Shown piece after piece: positions 34,118-42,246 of a DNA stretch of 47,928 bases (positions are counted from its first letter, which is position 1; each line of letters opens with the position of its first letter). The position numbers were made by a program, and so were the translations under genes. Under the pieces are notes generated by a model. The model searched no databases. It saw nothing but the letters and a program-made list of their open reading frames with translations, and was not told the DNA's origin. The DNA comes from Oscillospiraceae bacterium (GTDB taxonomy: Bacteria > Bacillota > Clostridia > Oscillospirales > Oscillospiraceae), in contig SVLO01000015.1 in the NCBI GenBank assembly GCA_015067885.1, forward strand, positions 1 to 47,928, written 5' to 3'.

Positions 34118-37100
34118 ATGAAGAAAGTAGTATCGTTTCTGCTGGCTTTGGTGATGCTGGTGGGTATGCTGCCCGGCACGGCCCTGTCCGTGGCGGCGGC
34201 GGAGAGTACCGGCACCCTGAACGCCTACTATTCCCACGCCACCGTCAAGGTGGACGGCGATTTGAGCGCCGACAAGTGGATGATGACCGAAACCATCGGC
34301 GCGGCCGCCGTTGGTCTGCTGTGCAGTACGGAGGACCTGTATCTGGCGCTGCGGACCGAGGCGGCTGGTGCGGAAATCACCCTGAACGGCAAGACCGCTG
34401 CCATCGACCTGGCCGCCGGTACGGTGATGGTGGACGGCAGAACCGCCGGCACCGCCGTCAGCGAAAACGGCAATGCCGAGGTGCAGGTCAGCCTGGCCGC
34501 TCTGGGTATGGTCTATGACCCCGATCAGGTCTATGACTTCGCGGCCAAGGTTGGGAACGACAGCTTCAGCGGTAAGCTGAATTTCGCCCACAAGGCCATG
34601 CTGCTGGCAGACGACTTTTCCGACCCGGCCAGCAAGAGCTATGCCAAGGATTACTTGGACAAGACCGCCAACGAGTCCTATGTGGTGGCCGAGGACGGCT
34701 CCCTGCACTTTAAGACCAACACCATGACCGACAAGGGCAGCGACGGCCGCATTTACTGGAAACCCTCCGCCTATAGCTTTGATTTCAGCAAGGGCCACGA
34801 GATCGTGCTGAACGCCGACTTCAACGACCTGATCGTGCCCGCGGCGGATATGCAGGCCTACTGGGGCTCCACCGGCTTTACGGTGTGGGTGGGCAGCGGT
34901 ATGCTGCTCAGCCACGGCTTCTATGCCGATGGCGAGGGCAACATCTACGTGTCCCAGTATGAAACGTCCCATTCCTTTGCCAAGCGGGTGGACACCGGCC
35001 TGGACCTGCCCGCCAAGAACGTGAATATCCGCATCGTCACCGACGACGAGTTTGCCACCGAGATCTTTATCAACGGCAAGAGTGTGGCCAAGTTCCCCAC
35101 CACCAGCCGTACCGGCAGCCAGGACGGCATGTACGTTTGGACCAACACCGGCAGACGTGACCTGACCGCCACCCGGAAAAACGACGTGCTGGTCCATGAC
35201 TTCTATCTGATGCAGGCCGCGCCCGCCCCCGAACTGAAGGCCTCCGCCGTGGCTTCGGGTATGCTGACCCTGGACGGCGCTCCCAACGAGTCCTTTTGGA
35301 CCCTGGACGGCACCGTGGGCAGCACCCGGTTCGGCACCCTGGTGGACGAGGAAAAGCTGTACATCGCCCTGGACAGCAAGGAGAGCGTTGTGAACTTCGC
35401 CTTTGGCGACATCGCCGCCAAGGCCACCCTGGGCAAGAACCCCAAGTTTGCGCTGGGCTACACCATGGGCAGCGAGATCAAGGGCAACGGCAAGGGCCGG
35501 TACGAGATCTCCATCCCCCTGAACCTGCTGCATCAGACCGCCCCCACCGGGCAGAAGCAGGAGATGAGCATTACTTCCGGCGGCAAGACCCGCAGCTTCC
35601 TGCTGACCCTGGGCGGCGGCGTGGTGCTGACCCAAACCATCTACACCCCCGCCTCCGGCGACGGGAAAAACGACGCTGTGGCCTATTTGGACGTGGCCGG
35701 TCTGAAGCTGGACGGTAACATCCGTGATCTGCAGTGGTTCACCCCCTATAAGGCCGCCGGCTCCGACAAGGCCCCCGGCGCGGAGTTTGGTTTTGCGTGG
35801 GATTCCGGCAACCTGTATCTGGGCGGTCAGATTTTTACCGCCACCCGGGCCAACGGGCTGGAACTGACCGTGGGCGGCAAGACCCTGACCGCCGACCTGC
35901 AGGCGGGTACCGCCTCCGTCGGTCAGGTGTACGTCAGCGGCCAGGGCGTGGAGTGGGCCATTCCCCAGAATGAGATCGGCCTGTCCGGCATCGGCAGCAA
36001 GACCGACTACGAGCTGAAGCTCACCGACAACGGCGGCACCAGCCGCCTGTACGGCACGCTGGAGCTGATCGGTACCAGCGTGGTGCTGGGCGACACCGCC
36101 AGCGACCTGACCACCAAGGACTACAACTTCCGTTACCTGCCCGCCAGGACCACCTGGAAGCAGGGCGACGGCTATCAGGTGCTGCGCACCGACCCCAGCC
36201 TGGGCGCCGGCGCCGAGACCTATGAGCATTACGCCCTGCCCACCATGTACGGCAACGCCTACAGCTTTACGGTGGACCTGCACGTGGACACCCTGCCCAC
36301 CATCACCGGCTCCTACGCCTGGCGCGCCCTGGCCTGGGAGATCCGGCAGGCCGACCTGCAGTCCCGCTTTGCCCTGCGCGATGACGGCAGCGGCAACATC
36401 ATGATGGACATGCTGTACTTCAGCGTGGTGGAGTCCACCCCCATCGGCAAGAAGCTGGGTGACACCTTCACCTTCACCGTGACCGTGGACAAGAACAACG
36501 TCCCCACCCTGTATGTGGACGGCCAGTGGGTACACACCTTCCAAAAGCTGGACCGCACCAGCTTCACCATCGTGGACGACTTCCCCTTCCCCCAGCTGCG
36601 TGTGGACATCTCCCACAGCAACACCGGCCCCAACAGCGAGGGCGAATATCTGGGCACCAACGTGGACATCTACCGCACCCTGTGGACCCAGGACTACTTT
36701 GCGGACGCCCAGGCCACCGTCAACACCGCGCTGGACTCCCTGACCGGTGAGGCTGTGGTGGCAGAGGGTACGCCCGACAACGCGATGCGCCTGAACCTGC
36801 CCAAGCAGGTGGACTTCGCCGCCTGCGGCATCACCGTCCCCGTAAGCTGGAAAGCGGTGGACATGACCACCGGTCAGGTTTCCACCAACGTGAATTTGGA
36901 CACCGGCGCCATTGCCGGCGGCAAGGCCATGGCCATCGACCTGATCGCCACTGCCAGCTACGGCGGCGCCACCCTGAGCAAGACCATCAGCCTGACCACC
37001 AAGGGCAGCAGCGCCAGCGGCAAGGTGGCCATGATCTTGGACGATGCCAACCCCCTGACCGGCAGCGTTTCCGACTTCTCCGCCGACAGCTTTGAGTGGT

Positions 37101-40100
37101 TTGACACCAACCACAACAGCCTTGTCTACGACCAGGGCAGCAGTCGCAAGTTCAACACCGTCAAGCTGTACGACATGGACGAGTACTCCCGCGTGGCCCA
37201 GCGCCATTTGGGTGTGTTCGTCAGCAACGACGGCAAGAACTACACCAAGGTAACCGGCTGGCTGCTCCATCAGAACGGTAAGGAGTACACCCTCTACAAC
37301 CTGAACGAAACCGCCCGCTACGTGAAGGTGCATACCTATCACGACGCCATGGATATGACCGGGCTGGGCGACCCCACCTTCTACAATTCCGTCCAGGCTA
37401 TGATGGCGGTGAGCAACGAAAGCTATCTGCCCGGGACAAACGGCGCCTTCGCCCACAAGGCGGAGGTCAAGGTGACCACCGGCGAGAAGGACAGCCCCGT
37501 GTACATCTCCATCGCCTCCTTGGGCGCCAAGGCCGGCCAGTATAAGGCCGACGCCAGCGATTTCCGCTTCACCGTGGGCGACACCACCCTGGCCCACTGG
37601 TATAACAGCACCGACGGCTTCTACGTCCGTATGCCCGCCGTACCCGCCACCGTCACCGCCCACTGGGGCTGCAGCTCCGCAAAGGACTTCTCCGACCCCG
37701 AGGGTGTGTTCGAAGTGGCCTACGGCAACGTGGCATGGATCAACATCTCCAAGGAAACGGCGCAGGCGCTGGGTACCAACGACGCTCTGTCCTCCCACGG
37801 CCGCCCCTTCACCTTCCCTAACGGCGACCTGATCGTGGTGGGCCGCCGGTATGAGAACGACTGCGATTTGGCGGTGTACCGCTCCACCGACGGCGGACGC
37901 ACCTTCACCGTCAAGCCCATCCTGGCCCACGATGATATTGCCGTCATTAAGGGCGGCATCTATCGTGCCTCCGGCTTCGGCGGATTTCTGTGGGACCCCA
38001 ATACCGGCGACAAGGGCCGCCTGTATCTGATCGGCTACAGCGGCAGCACGTCCGATGCCAATGACTACCGTCTGTTCCTGACCTATTCCGACGACTACGG
38101 CTACACCTGGTCCCCGGCCCGGTACATCACCGACCCCGCCCTGGAGAAGGTCAAGGAGGATGACCACATCCTGCAAAACGGCTTTGGCAAGGGCATCACC
38201 CGCGCCATCCTGTACTGCGACGGTCTGACTCTGCAGAACGCCGACGGCGCCGGTCCCAACGTGGACTACGTCATCATCCACAATATCGTGGACACCGTCA
38301 ATGACCGCAACGGCGTGGCGGCCATGTACTCCAAGGACGGCGGTCAGACCTGGACCTGCAGCGATAACTATATGCACATGGACATCCCCGGCACGGACCT
38401 GGCGGCCTACAACGGCACCCTGACCCCTCTGCCTGAGAACGGTATGTCCGAGACCGGCTTTGCCCAGTTGGATGACGGCAGCCTGTATCTGGTCATGCGC
38501 GCCCAGCAGTTGGGTAACCTGTACCTGTACGAGGGCCGCTCCTACGATAACGGCAAGACCTGGAGCTGTGATTACTCCAAGATTCCCTCCTCCAACACCT
38601 CTCCCGTGCTGGCCAAGTACGGCGAGGACCGCCTGATCATGCACTCCACCCGTACCGGCGTGGGTGCCACAACCTACAACCGCGCCCCCATGTTCATCGG
38701 TCTGTCCGGCGACAACTACAAGACCTTTGACGCCTATCTGGACGTGGCCTTTGCCACTTCCTTCGACGACCTGACCGGCGGTTACAGCCGTATGACCCAG
38801 CCGGGTCTTGCCATCTCTCCCGACGGCAAGAACGTCTTTGGCGCCTGGTACGATCAGACCTACAAAGATGTGGACTATATGCAGAAGACCACCGTGGGTA
38901 TGCTTATCGAGGACTTCGATCAGATGATCTATGGCACCAAGGGCGGCTATGAGGACTTTGAGGACAGCTCCCTGAAGTACCAGGGCTGGCTGACCAACTA
39001 CGACGGCAAGATCGAGCTGACCCGTGAGGCCTCCGCCTCCGGCCTGCAGTCCATGAAGGTGCTGGACGCCAACAGCAACAAGGCCACCAGCGCCGTGCGT
39101 CAGGTGCCTGCCATGAAGAAGGGTACGGTGGGCGCCCGGGTGATGCTGCCCGCCGGCAACAAGAGCGAGTTTGTCTTCGAACTGAAGGCGGCCTATAACT
39201 TCGACTACCTGACCCTGGCGCTGGCCACCGTGGCCTTCGCCCCCGACGGCACCGTCAGCCTGTGCTATGAGGACGGCAAGGTGGCCGTGGCCAAGGTTCA
39301 GCCCGGCACGTGGAACGACATCGCTGTCAGCTTTGACATCGCTGCTGATATGGGGAAACTGTATATCGACGGCAAGGCGGTCAGTGATATCAAGCTCAAG
39401 ACCAATCAGGTCATCACTCCCCGGGATAAGAACGCCCAAATGCTGCCTGTGGACCAGGAGAATGTGGTGCGTGAGATATGCGCTGTCCAGTTCATGCAGA
39501 CCGAGGGTACCAAGGAGACCGGCGACAGCCTGTACGTGGACGACTTCTACGCCATGGAGCTGACTCAGCCCCTGAACCGGGCCGCCGACGACATCGCTTT
39601 TGACGACGTGAGCAAGGGTGACTGGTACTACGACGCCGTCAGCTTCGCCGTGGCCAACGGCATCATGAGCGGCTACAATGCCACCAAGTTTGGCCCCAAC
39701 GACACCCTGAACCGCGCCATGGTGGTGCAGGTGCTGTACAACAAGGAGGGTCAGCCCGCCTTGAACGGTCTGAAGCACAGCTTCTCCGACGTGCCTGCCG
39801 GCCAGTGGTTCAACAACGCTGTGACCTGGGGCAGCAACCGGGGCGTGGTGTCCGGCTTCGGCGGCGGCGTGTTCAATCCGGAGGACGCCGTCACCATCGA
39901 GCAGGTTTCCGTTATCCTGCGCAACTACTCCGGCTCTCCCAACGGCGACGGCGATTTGTCCAAGGTGGGCAACCACAGCGATTGGGCCGCCGACGCTTTG
40001 AAGTGGGCGGTTGGCGAAGGAATTTTGGACAATGTACCCTTCACCAATGCTACCGAAAAAGCCACCCGCGCCCAGACGGCACAAATGCTGACGAACTATC

Positions 40101-40114
40101 TGCGCGGCAACTGA
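34118..40114 (+). CDS. SLH-anchored multidomain sialidase-like exoprotein 3
   Basis: A 1998-aa protein, the closest relative of exoprotein 1. It has a signal peptide (1 to about 28), CBM9-like units at 45 (VDGDLSADKW), 386 (LDGAPNESFW) and about 530, LamG-like domains at about 160-370, 655-860 and 1605-1780, an atypical Ig-like domain (865-965), a discoidin-like domain (970-1100) and a DUF2341-like domain (1105-1205). The BNR propeller (about 1225-1605) has STDGGRTF, SDDYGYTW, SKDGGQTW and SYDNGKTW boxes, and three SLH repeats lie at 1823-1998. Candidate active-site residues are R1229, E1445 and R1461. It alone has a Tyr (YSRMTQPG) in the region where GH33 has its nucleophile. ATG 34118 follows GAGGAGG by 7 bases. 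It is probably controlled by AraC regulator 3. Confidence 0.85.
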   Translation: MKKVVSFLLALVMLVGMLPGTALSVAAAESTGTLNAYYSHATVKVDGDLSADKWMMTETIGAAAVGLLCSTEDLYLALRTEAAGAEITLNGKTAAIDLAAGTVMVDGRTAGTAVSENGNAEVQVSLAALGMVYDPDQVYDFAAKVGNDSFSGKLNFAHKAMLLADDFSDPASKSYAKDYLDKTANESYVVAEDGSLHFKTNTMTDKGSDGRIYWKPSAYSFDFSKGHEIVLNADFNDLIVPAADMQAYWGSTGFTVWVGSGMLLSHGFYADGEGNIYVSQYETSHSFAKRVDTGLDLPAKNVNIRIVTDDEFATEIFINGKSVAKFPTTSRTGSQDGMYVWTNTGRRDLTATRKNDVLVHDFYLMQAAPAPELKASAVASGMLTLDGAPNESFWTLDGTVGSTRFGTLVDEEKLYIALDSKESVVNFAFGDIAAKATLGKNPKFALGYTMGSEIKGNGKGRYEISIPLNLLHQTAPTGQKQEMSITSGGKTRSFLLTLGGGVVLTQTIYTPASGDGKNDAVAYLDVAGLKLDGNIRDLQWFTPYKAAGSDKAPGAEFGFAWDSGNLYLGGQIFTATRANGLELTVGGKTLTADLQAGTASVGQVYVSGQGVEWAIPQNEIGLSGIGSKTDYELKLTDNGGTSRLYGTLELIGTSVVLGDTASDLTTKDYNFRYLPARTTWKQGDGYQVLRTDPSLGAGAETYEHYALPTMYGNAYSFTVDLHVDTLPTITGSYAWRALAWEIRQADLQSRFALRDDGSGNIMMDMLYFSVVESTPIGKKLGDTFTFTVTVDKNNVPTLYVDGQWVHTFQKLDRTSFTIVDDFPFPQLRVDISHSNTGPNSEGEYLGTNVDIYRTLWTQDYFADAQATVNTALDSLTGEAVVAEGTPDNAMRLNLPKQVDFAACGITVPVSWKAVDMTTGQVSTNVNLDTGAIAGGKAMAIDLIATASYGGATLSKTISLTTKGSSASGKVAMILDDANPLTGSVSDFSADSFEWFDTNHNSLVYDQGSSRKFNTVKLYDMDEYSRVAQRHLGVFVSNDGKNYTKVTGWLLHQNGKEYTLYNLNETARYVKVHTYHDAMDMTGLGDPTFYNSVQAMMAVSNESYLPGTNGAFAHKAEVKVTTGEKDSPVYISIASLGAKAGQYKADASDFRFTVGDTTLAHWYNSTDGFYVRMPAVPATVTAHWGCSSAKDFSDPEGVFEVAYGNVAWINISKETAQALGTNDALSSHGRPFTFPNGDLIVVGRRYENDCDLAVYRSTDGGRTFTVKPILAHDDIAVIKGGIYRASGFGGFLWDPNTGDKGRLYLIGYSGSTSDANDYRLFLTYSDDYGYTWSPARYITDPALEKVKEDDHILQNGFGKGITRAILYCDGLTLQNADGAGPNVDYVIIHNIVDTVNDRNGVAAMYSKDGGQTWTCSDNYMHMDIPGTDLAAYNGTLTPLPENGMSETGFAQLDDGSLYLVMRAQQLGNLYLYEGRSYDNGKTWSCDYSKIPSSNTSPVLAKYGEDRLIMHSTRTGVGATTYNRAPMFIGLSGDNYKTFDAYLDVAFATSFDDLTGGYSRMTQPGLAISPDGKNVFGAWYDQTYKDVDYMQKTTVGMLIEDFDQMIYGTKGGYEDFEDSSLKYQGWLTNYDGKIELTREASASGLQSMKVLDANSNKATSAVRQVPAMKKGTVGARVMLPAGNKSEFVFELKAAYNFDYLTLALATVAFAPDGTVSLCYEDGKVAVAKVQPGTWNDIAVSFDIAADMGKLYIDGKAVSDIKLKTNQVITPRDKNAQMLPVDQENVVREICAVQFMQTEGTKETGDSLYVDDFYAMELTQPLNRAADDIAFDDVSKGDWYYDAVSFAVANGIMSGYNATKFGPNDTLNRAMVVQVLYNKEGQPALNGLKHSFSDVPAGQWFNNAVTWGSNRGVVSGFGGGVFNPEDAVTIEQVSVILRNYSGSPNGDGDLSKVGNHSDWAADALKWAVGEGILDNVPFTNATEKATRAQTAQMLTNYLRGN

Positions 40115-40137
40115 ATGGCTGTATAAGCAATGAAAAA

Positions 40138-40170
40138 ACTCCCCGCCCGGAAACCGGGCGGGGAGTTTTT
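40138..40170 (+). terminator. Intrinsic terminator after giant exoprotein 3
   Basis: A 13-bp GC-rich stem (40138-40150 with 40154-40166), loop AAA, ending in TTTTT. Confidence 0.93.
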
Positions 40171-40210
40171 GTGTTGTAAGGGGGTGTCGCCGCCGCAAGC
40201 CTTTTTCTCC

Positions 40211-40225
40211 CGGCCCGGTGGTCAA
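40211..40225. repeat. Left 15-bp direct repeat flanking the DUF4417 island
   Basis: CGGCCCGGTGGTCAA, exactly repeated at 41918-41932 in the same orientation. The pair brackets the DUF4417 gene and its broken copy. Confidence 0.75.
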
Positions 40226-40232
40226 ATGGGGA

Positions 40233-40367
40233 TTAAATTGTGCGTTCCAAAACGGCTACCTGTGTGATTACATCACGCAGACGGTCGTTGCCGACCATAT
40301 ATTCCAGTACATCATCCGGGGATTTACAGATTTTCTCATTTTCGCCGTGGATGTCTGCGATGCAATA
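40233..40367 (-). pseudogene. Degenerate duplicate of the 3' end of the DUF4417 gene
   Basis: On the minus strand this reads YCIADIHGENEKICKSPD followed by DVLEY...RLRDVITQVAV and a stop at 40233-40235. The intact gene ends YCIADIHGDNEKICKSPD, EVLEY...RLRDIITQVAV. Homology begins abruptly at the Tyr codon, and two in-frame stops (TAA TGA) sit directly upstream, so only about 44 codons survive. It lies 163 bases from the matching part of the intact gene. Confidence 0.85.
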
Positions 40368-40395
40368 TCATTAGTGTGTCCTTCGGCCAAAACGA

Positions 40396-41745
40396 TTAGA
40401 TATTTCGGGAAATGACGGCAACTTGTGTGATGATGTCGCGCAGGCGGTGACTTTCAATTGTGTATTCAAGAACTTCGTCCGGAGATTTACAGATTTTCTC
40501 ATTGTCGCCGTGGATGTCTGCAATACAATATCCATCCTCGTGGAAACAAACGCCATATTGGGCGCCATTCCAAGAGAAAACGGGCTCACCCCCTCGAATG
40601 ACGCATTCCTTGAATTCGCTGATTGTCTTGAAACGATTTCGCTCTGCAAAATCAATACTGTTCATTGGGATAGACCTCCTATTTGATTTGAACTCTGGTG
40701 CTCCGCCAGGGTAATCCGCAGGCCAATAGTTGATGTGAGGCTCTACAAAATTAGGGCAACCATATCGTGGTGAATTCCAGTTGATTCTATGGTCATGGGG
40801 ATTGCTGTGCGTTTTTCCATTTGGACGCTCCGTGTAATGCCGTTCAGCAACGGCTCTGCCATCGGGACCGATTTTGGTGTCGATTCGATAACCGTAGGGA
40901 TAGGTGGTTTTAATTTCACCCGGCTGCCCCAAGAGGCGTTCGTCCTCTGGCTTGGGAGGTCTCCATTCTCCACCATATGCGCTTCCGCCGCCTTTGCCAA
41001 TCAGGTACGGATCTATTATATCACATTCCCGGTGGGGCGCGCCACCCATTTTGAACGCATCCAGTTTATCTGTCGACAGATTGCGGTCGTAGCTCATATA
41101 CTTCCAGGAGCTGCGCTCATAGTCCACAGGGATAATATTGCCCTGCATTTCGGGGAACGGGGTGTTGTAACAGATGATTTTCTCCGGTTCAATACGCCGC
41201 AGCATTTCATTGTAGCCGGCCATAAACCACTCCTTTTGGTCTTGGCGATGATCGTGCGCAGATGCCATATAGGTAGAAACGGCGACGATGCTCCCTTTTT
41301 CGATGCCCTCAAAACAGAAATCAAAGGTCGATTCATCGCCCCAATTTACGCTTGGGATCACCCGAATCCCTTTAGATGCCCAGTAAGCACCGCACCAGCG
41401 GTTGCGGAACACGTTGTACAACTGCATGACGGGAGCCATCTCCAAGTACATGCTGAAGTCCGGGGACAGCACGGCACGGTAACGGGACAACTTTTCGATG
41501 TCGTTGTCGGGGTGCTTCCACACTCGCTCAAAGCGGTAGTCGTACAGGAAGAAATGCACCATCCGGTCAAGGTGGTTTTGATCTTCCAAGTGGGTTTTGT
41601 CGAACCCAATTAGCAGCAAGTCGTCAAAGTCTCCGGGCTGCTCCTGAAACTTTGGGATCACCGGGATCTGTAATTTTCCCGGTCCGGGGAATTGGTTGCG
41701 TAATAGAGTCTGGCTTGTACGGAAGTTGTAATTCTCTTCGGTCAT
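40396..41745 (-). CDS. DUF4417-domain protein with His-rich C-terminal extension
   Basis: A 449-aa protein. Residues about 40-225 match the DUF4417 pattern (LLLIGFDKT; YRAVLSPDFSMYLEMAP; FRNRWCGAYWASKG; VIPSVNWGDESTFDFCF; IICYNTPFPEMQG), a family of unknown function often met on mobile elements. After a Gly-rich hinge (GKGGGSAYGGEW) comes a region with AERHYTERPNGK and NPHDHRINWN, reminiscent of C-terminal modules in polymorphic toxin-like proteins. A final ~85-residue module (FAERNRFKTISEF... to the end) is the part duplicated at 40233-40367. The start at 41745 is set by AGGAGGG 5 bases upstream; the longer frame to 41775 lacks this. Base composition is visibly less GC-rich than the neighbours, suggesting transfer. 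No immunity or integrase gene accompanies it. Confidence 0.75.
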   Translation of the reverse strand: MTEENYNFRTSQTLLRNQFPGPGKLQIPVIPKFQEQPGDFDDLLLIGFDKTHLEDQNHLDRMVHFFLYDYRFERVWKHPDNDIEKLSRYRAVLSPDFSMYLEMAPVMQLYNVFRNRWCGAYWASKGIRVIPSVNWGDESTFDFCFEGIEKGSIVAVSTYMASAHDHRQDQKEWFMAGYNEMLRRIEPEKIICYNTPFPEMQGNIIPVDYERSSWKYMSYDRNLSTDKLDAFKMGGAPHRECDIIDPYLIGKGGGSAYGGEWRPPKPEDERLLGQPGEIKTTYPYGYRIDTKIGPDGRAVAERHYTERPNGKTHSNPHDHRINWNSPRYGCPNFVEPHINYWPADYPGGAPEFKSNRRSIPMNSIDFAERNRFKTISEFKECVIRGGEPVFSWNGAQYGVCFHEDGYCIADIHGDNEKICKSPDEVLEYTIESHRLRDIITQVAVISRNI

Positions 41746-41837
41746 AATAACCCTCCTGTTCATCGTGAGGAACAAGTCCTCTTATAAAACAGGAGAATGG
41801 GGATGGATGTTGTATGTTTGCGTACACATAGCAAGAA

Positions 41838-41892
41838 AAAAGATGCCTGAATGGACGGTGGCGATGTGCGCACCTTCATTCAGGCATCTTTT
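41838..41892. terminator. Long inverted repeat at the island's right end
   Basis: Arms 41838-41853 and 41877-41892 (AAAAGATGCCTGAATG and its complement) are perfect over 16 bp with a 23-base loop that can pair further (GGTG/CACC). A- and T-tracts at the ends allow termination in both directions, but no gene clearly needs one here. It could also be an element end. Confidence 0.6.
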
Positions 41893-41917
41893 GAATGTTT
41901 CTTTTAGCTGCCCCTCT

Positions 41918-41932
41918 CGGCCCGGTGGTCAA
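41918..41932. repeat. Right 15-bp direct repeat flanking the DUF4417 island
   Basis: Exact copy of 40211-40225. The flanks outside the repeat also share a C/T-rich run (CTCC versus CTCT). Confidence 0.75.
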
Positions 41933-42120
41933 GGGTCGATAACCGTGTCGGGAAAGGGGGAGGGGGATATCCGGATTTCCGTCGAACCTGCAGTGCTGCT
42001 ACTAACTGCGTAATTCCAAAAAATTCTGTTCCAAACCCATGGGGGCACCCGAGGATAGAAGAATGATGTCGTGGGGTCTTGTTATGGGAATATGGAATAC
42101 GATGTATCTGGAACCGGGGA
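41933..42120. other. Intergenic stretch with no recognised feature
   Basis: Between the right direct repeat and the DegT-gene promoter I see no gene, RNA or strong hairpin. Short frames exist here but lack ribosome sites and recognisable sequence. Confidence 0.5.
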
Positions 42121-42125
42121 GGTGA

Positions 42126-42190
42126 TTGACAAAACGTCAACACAGTGCTAACTTGAGGCAACGGGGAACATTGTGTTTTGAGGTGCCGGG
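42126..42190 (+). promoter_or_regulatory. Putative operator region of the aminotransferase operon
   Basis: A palindrome TTGAC-AAAAC-GTCAA (42126-42140) is followed by two imperfect direct repeats, 42139-42165 and 42167-42190. They share AACA, GTG, TTGAGG and CGGG in order and differ in length by 3 bases. The second copy overlaps the -35. The AraC regulator encoded two genes downstream is the natural candidate to bind. Confidence 0.45.
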
Positions 42191-42198
42191 TCTATAAT
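42171..42198 (+). promoter_or_regulatory. Promoter of the aminotransferase operon
   Basis: TTGTGT (42171-42176), 16 bases and a perfect TATAAT (42193-42198), 48 bases before the start codon. Confidence 0.65.
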
Positions 42199-42246
42199 AA
42201 ACACAGAAGACCAAAGATTGCGCCGTTGCGGCAGGAGGATTTTTGT

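Noticed and set aside
20929-40225. Very long open frames (1547 to 2083 codons) on the minus strand opposite the three giant exoprotein genes
   Set aside because: They mirror the sense genes codon for codon. They arise because biased GC-rich codon use in the sense strand rarely makes antisense stops. They have low-complexity Gly/Val/His/Leu composition, no ribosome sites and no domains.
41838-41892. Inverted repeat as an insertion-sequence end
   Set aside because: No transposase and no matching partner end were found, so it is listed only as a hairpin of uncertain role.
41904-42161. Possible 85-codon gene on the minus strand
   Set aside because: No ribosome site or recognisable sequence; it spans the direct repeat and promoter-side DNA.
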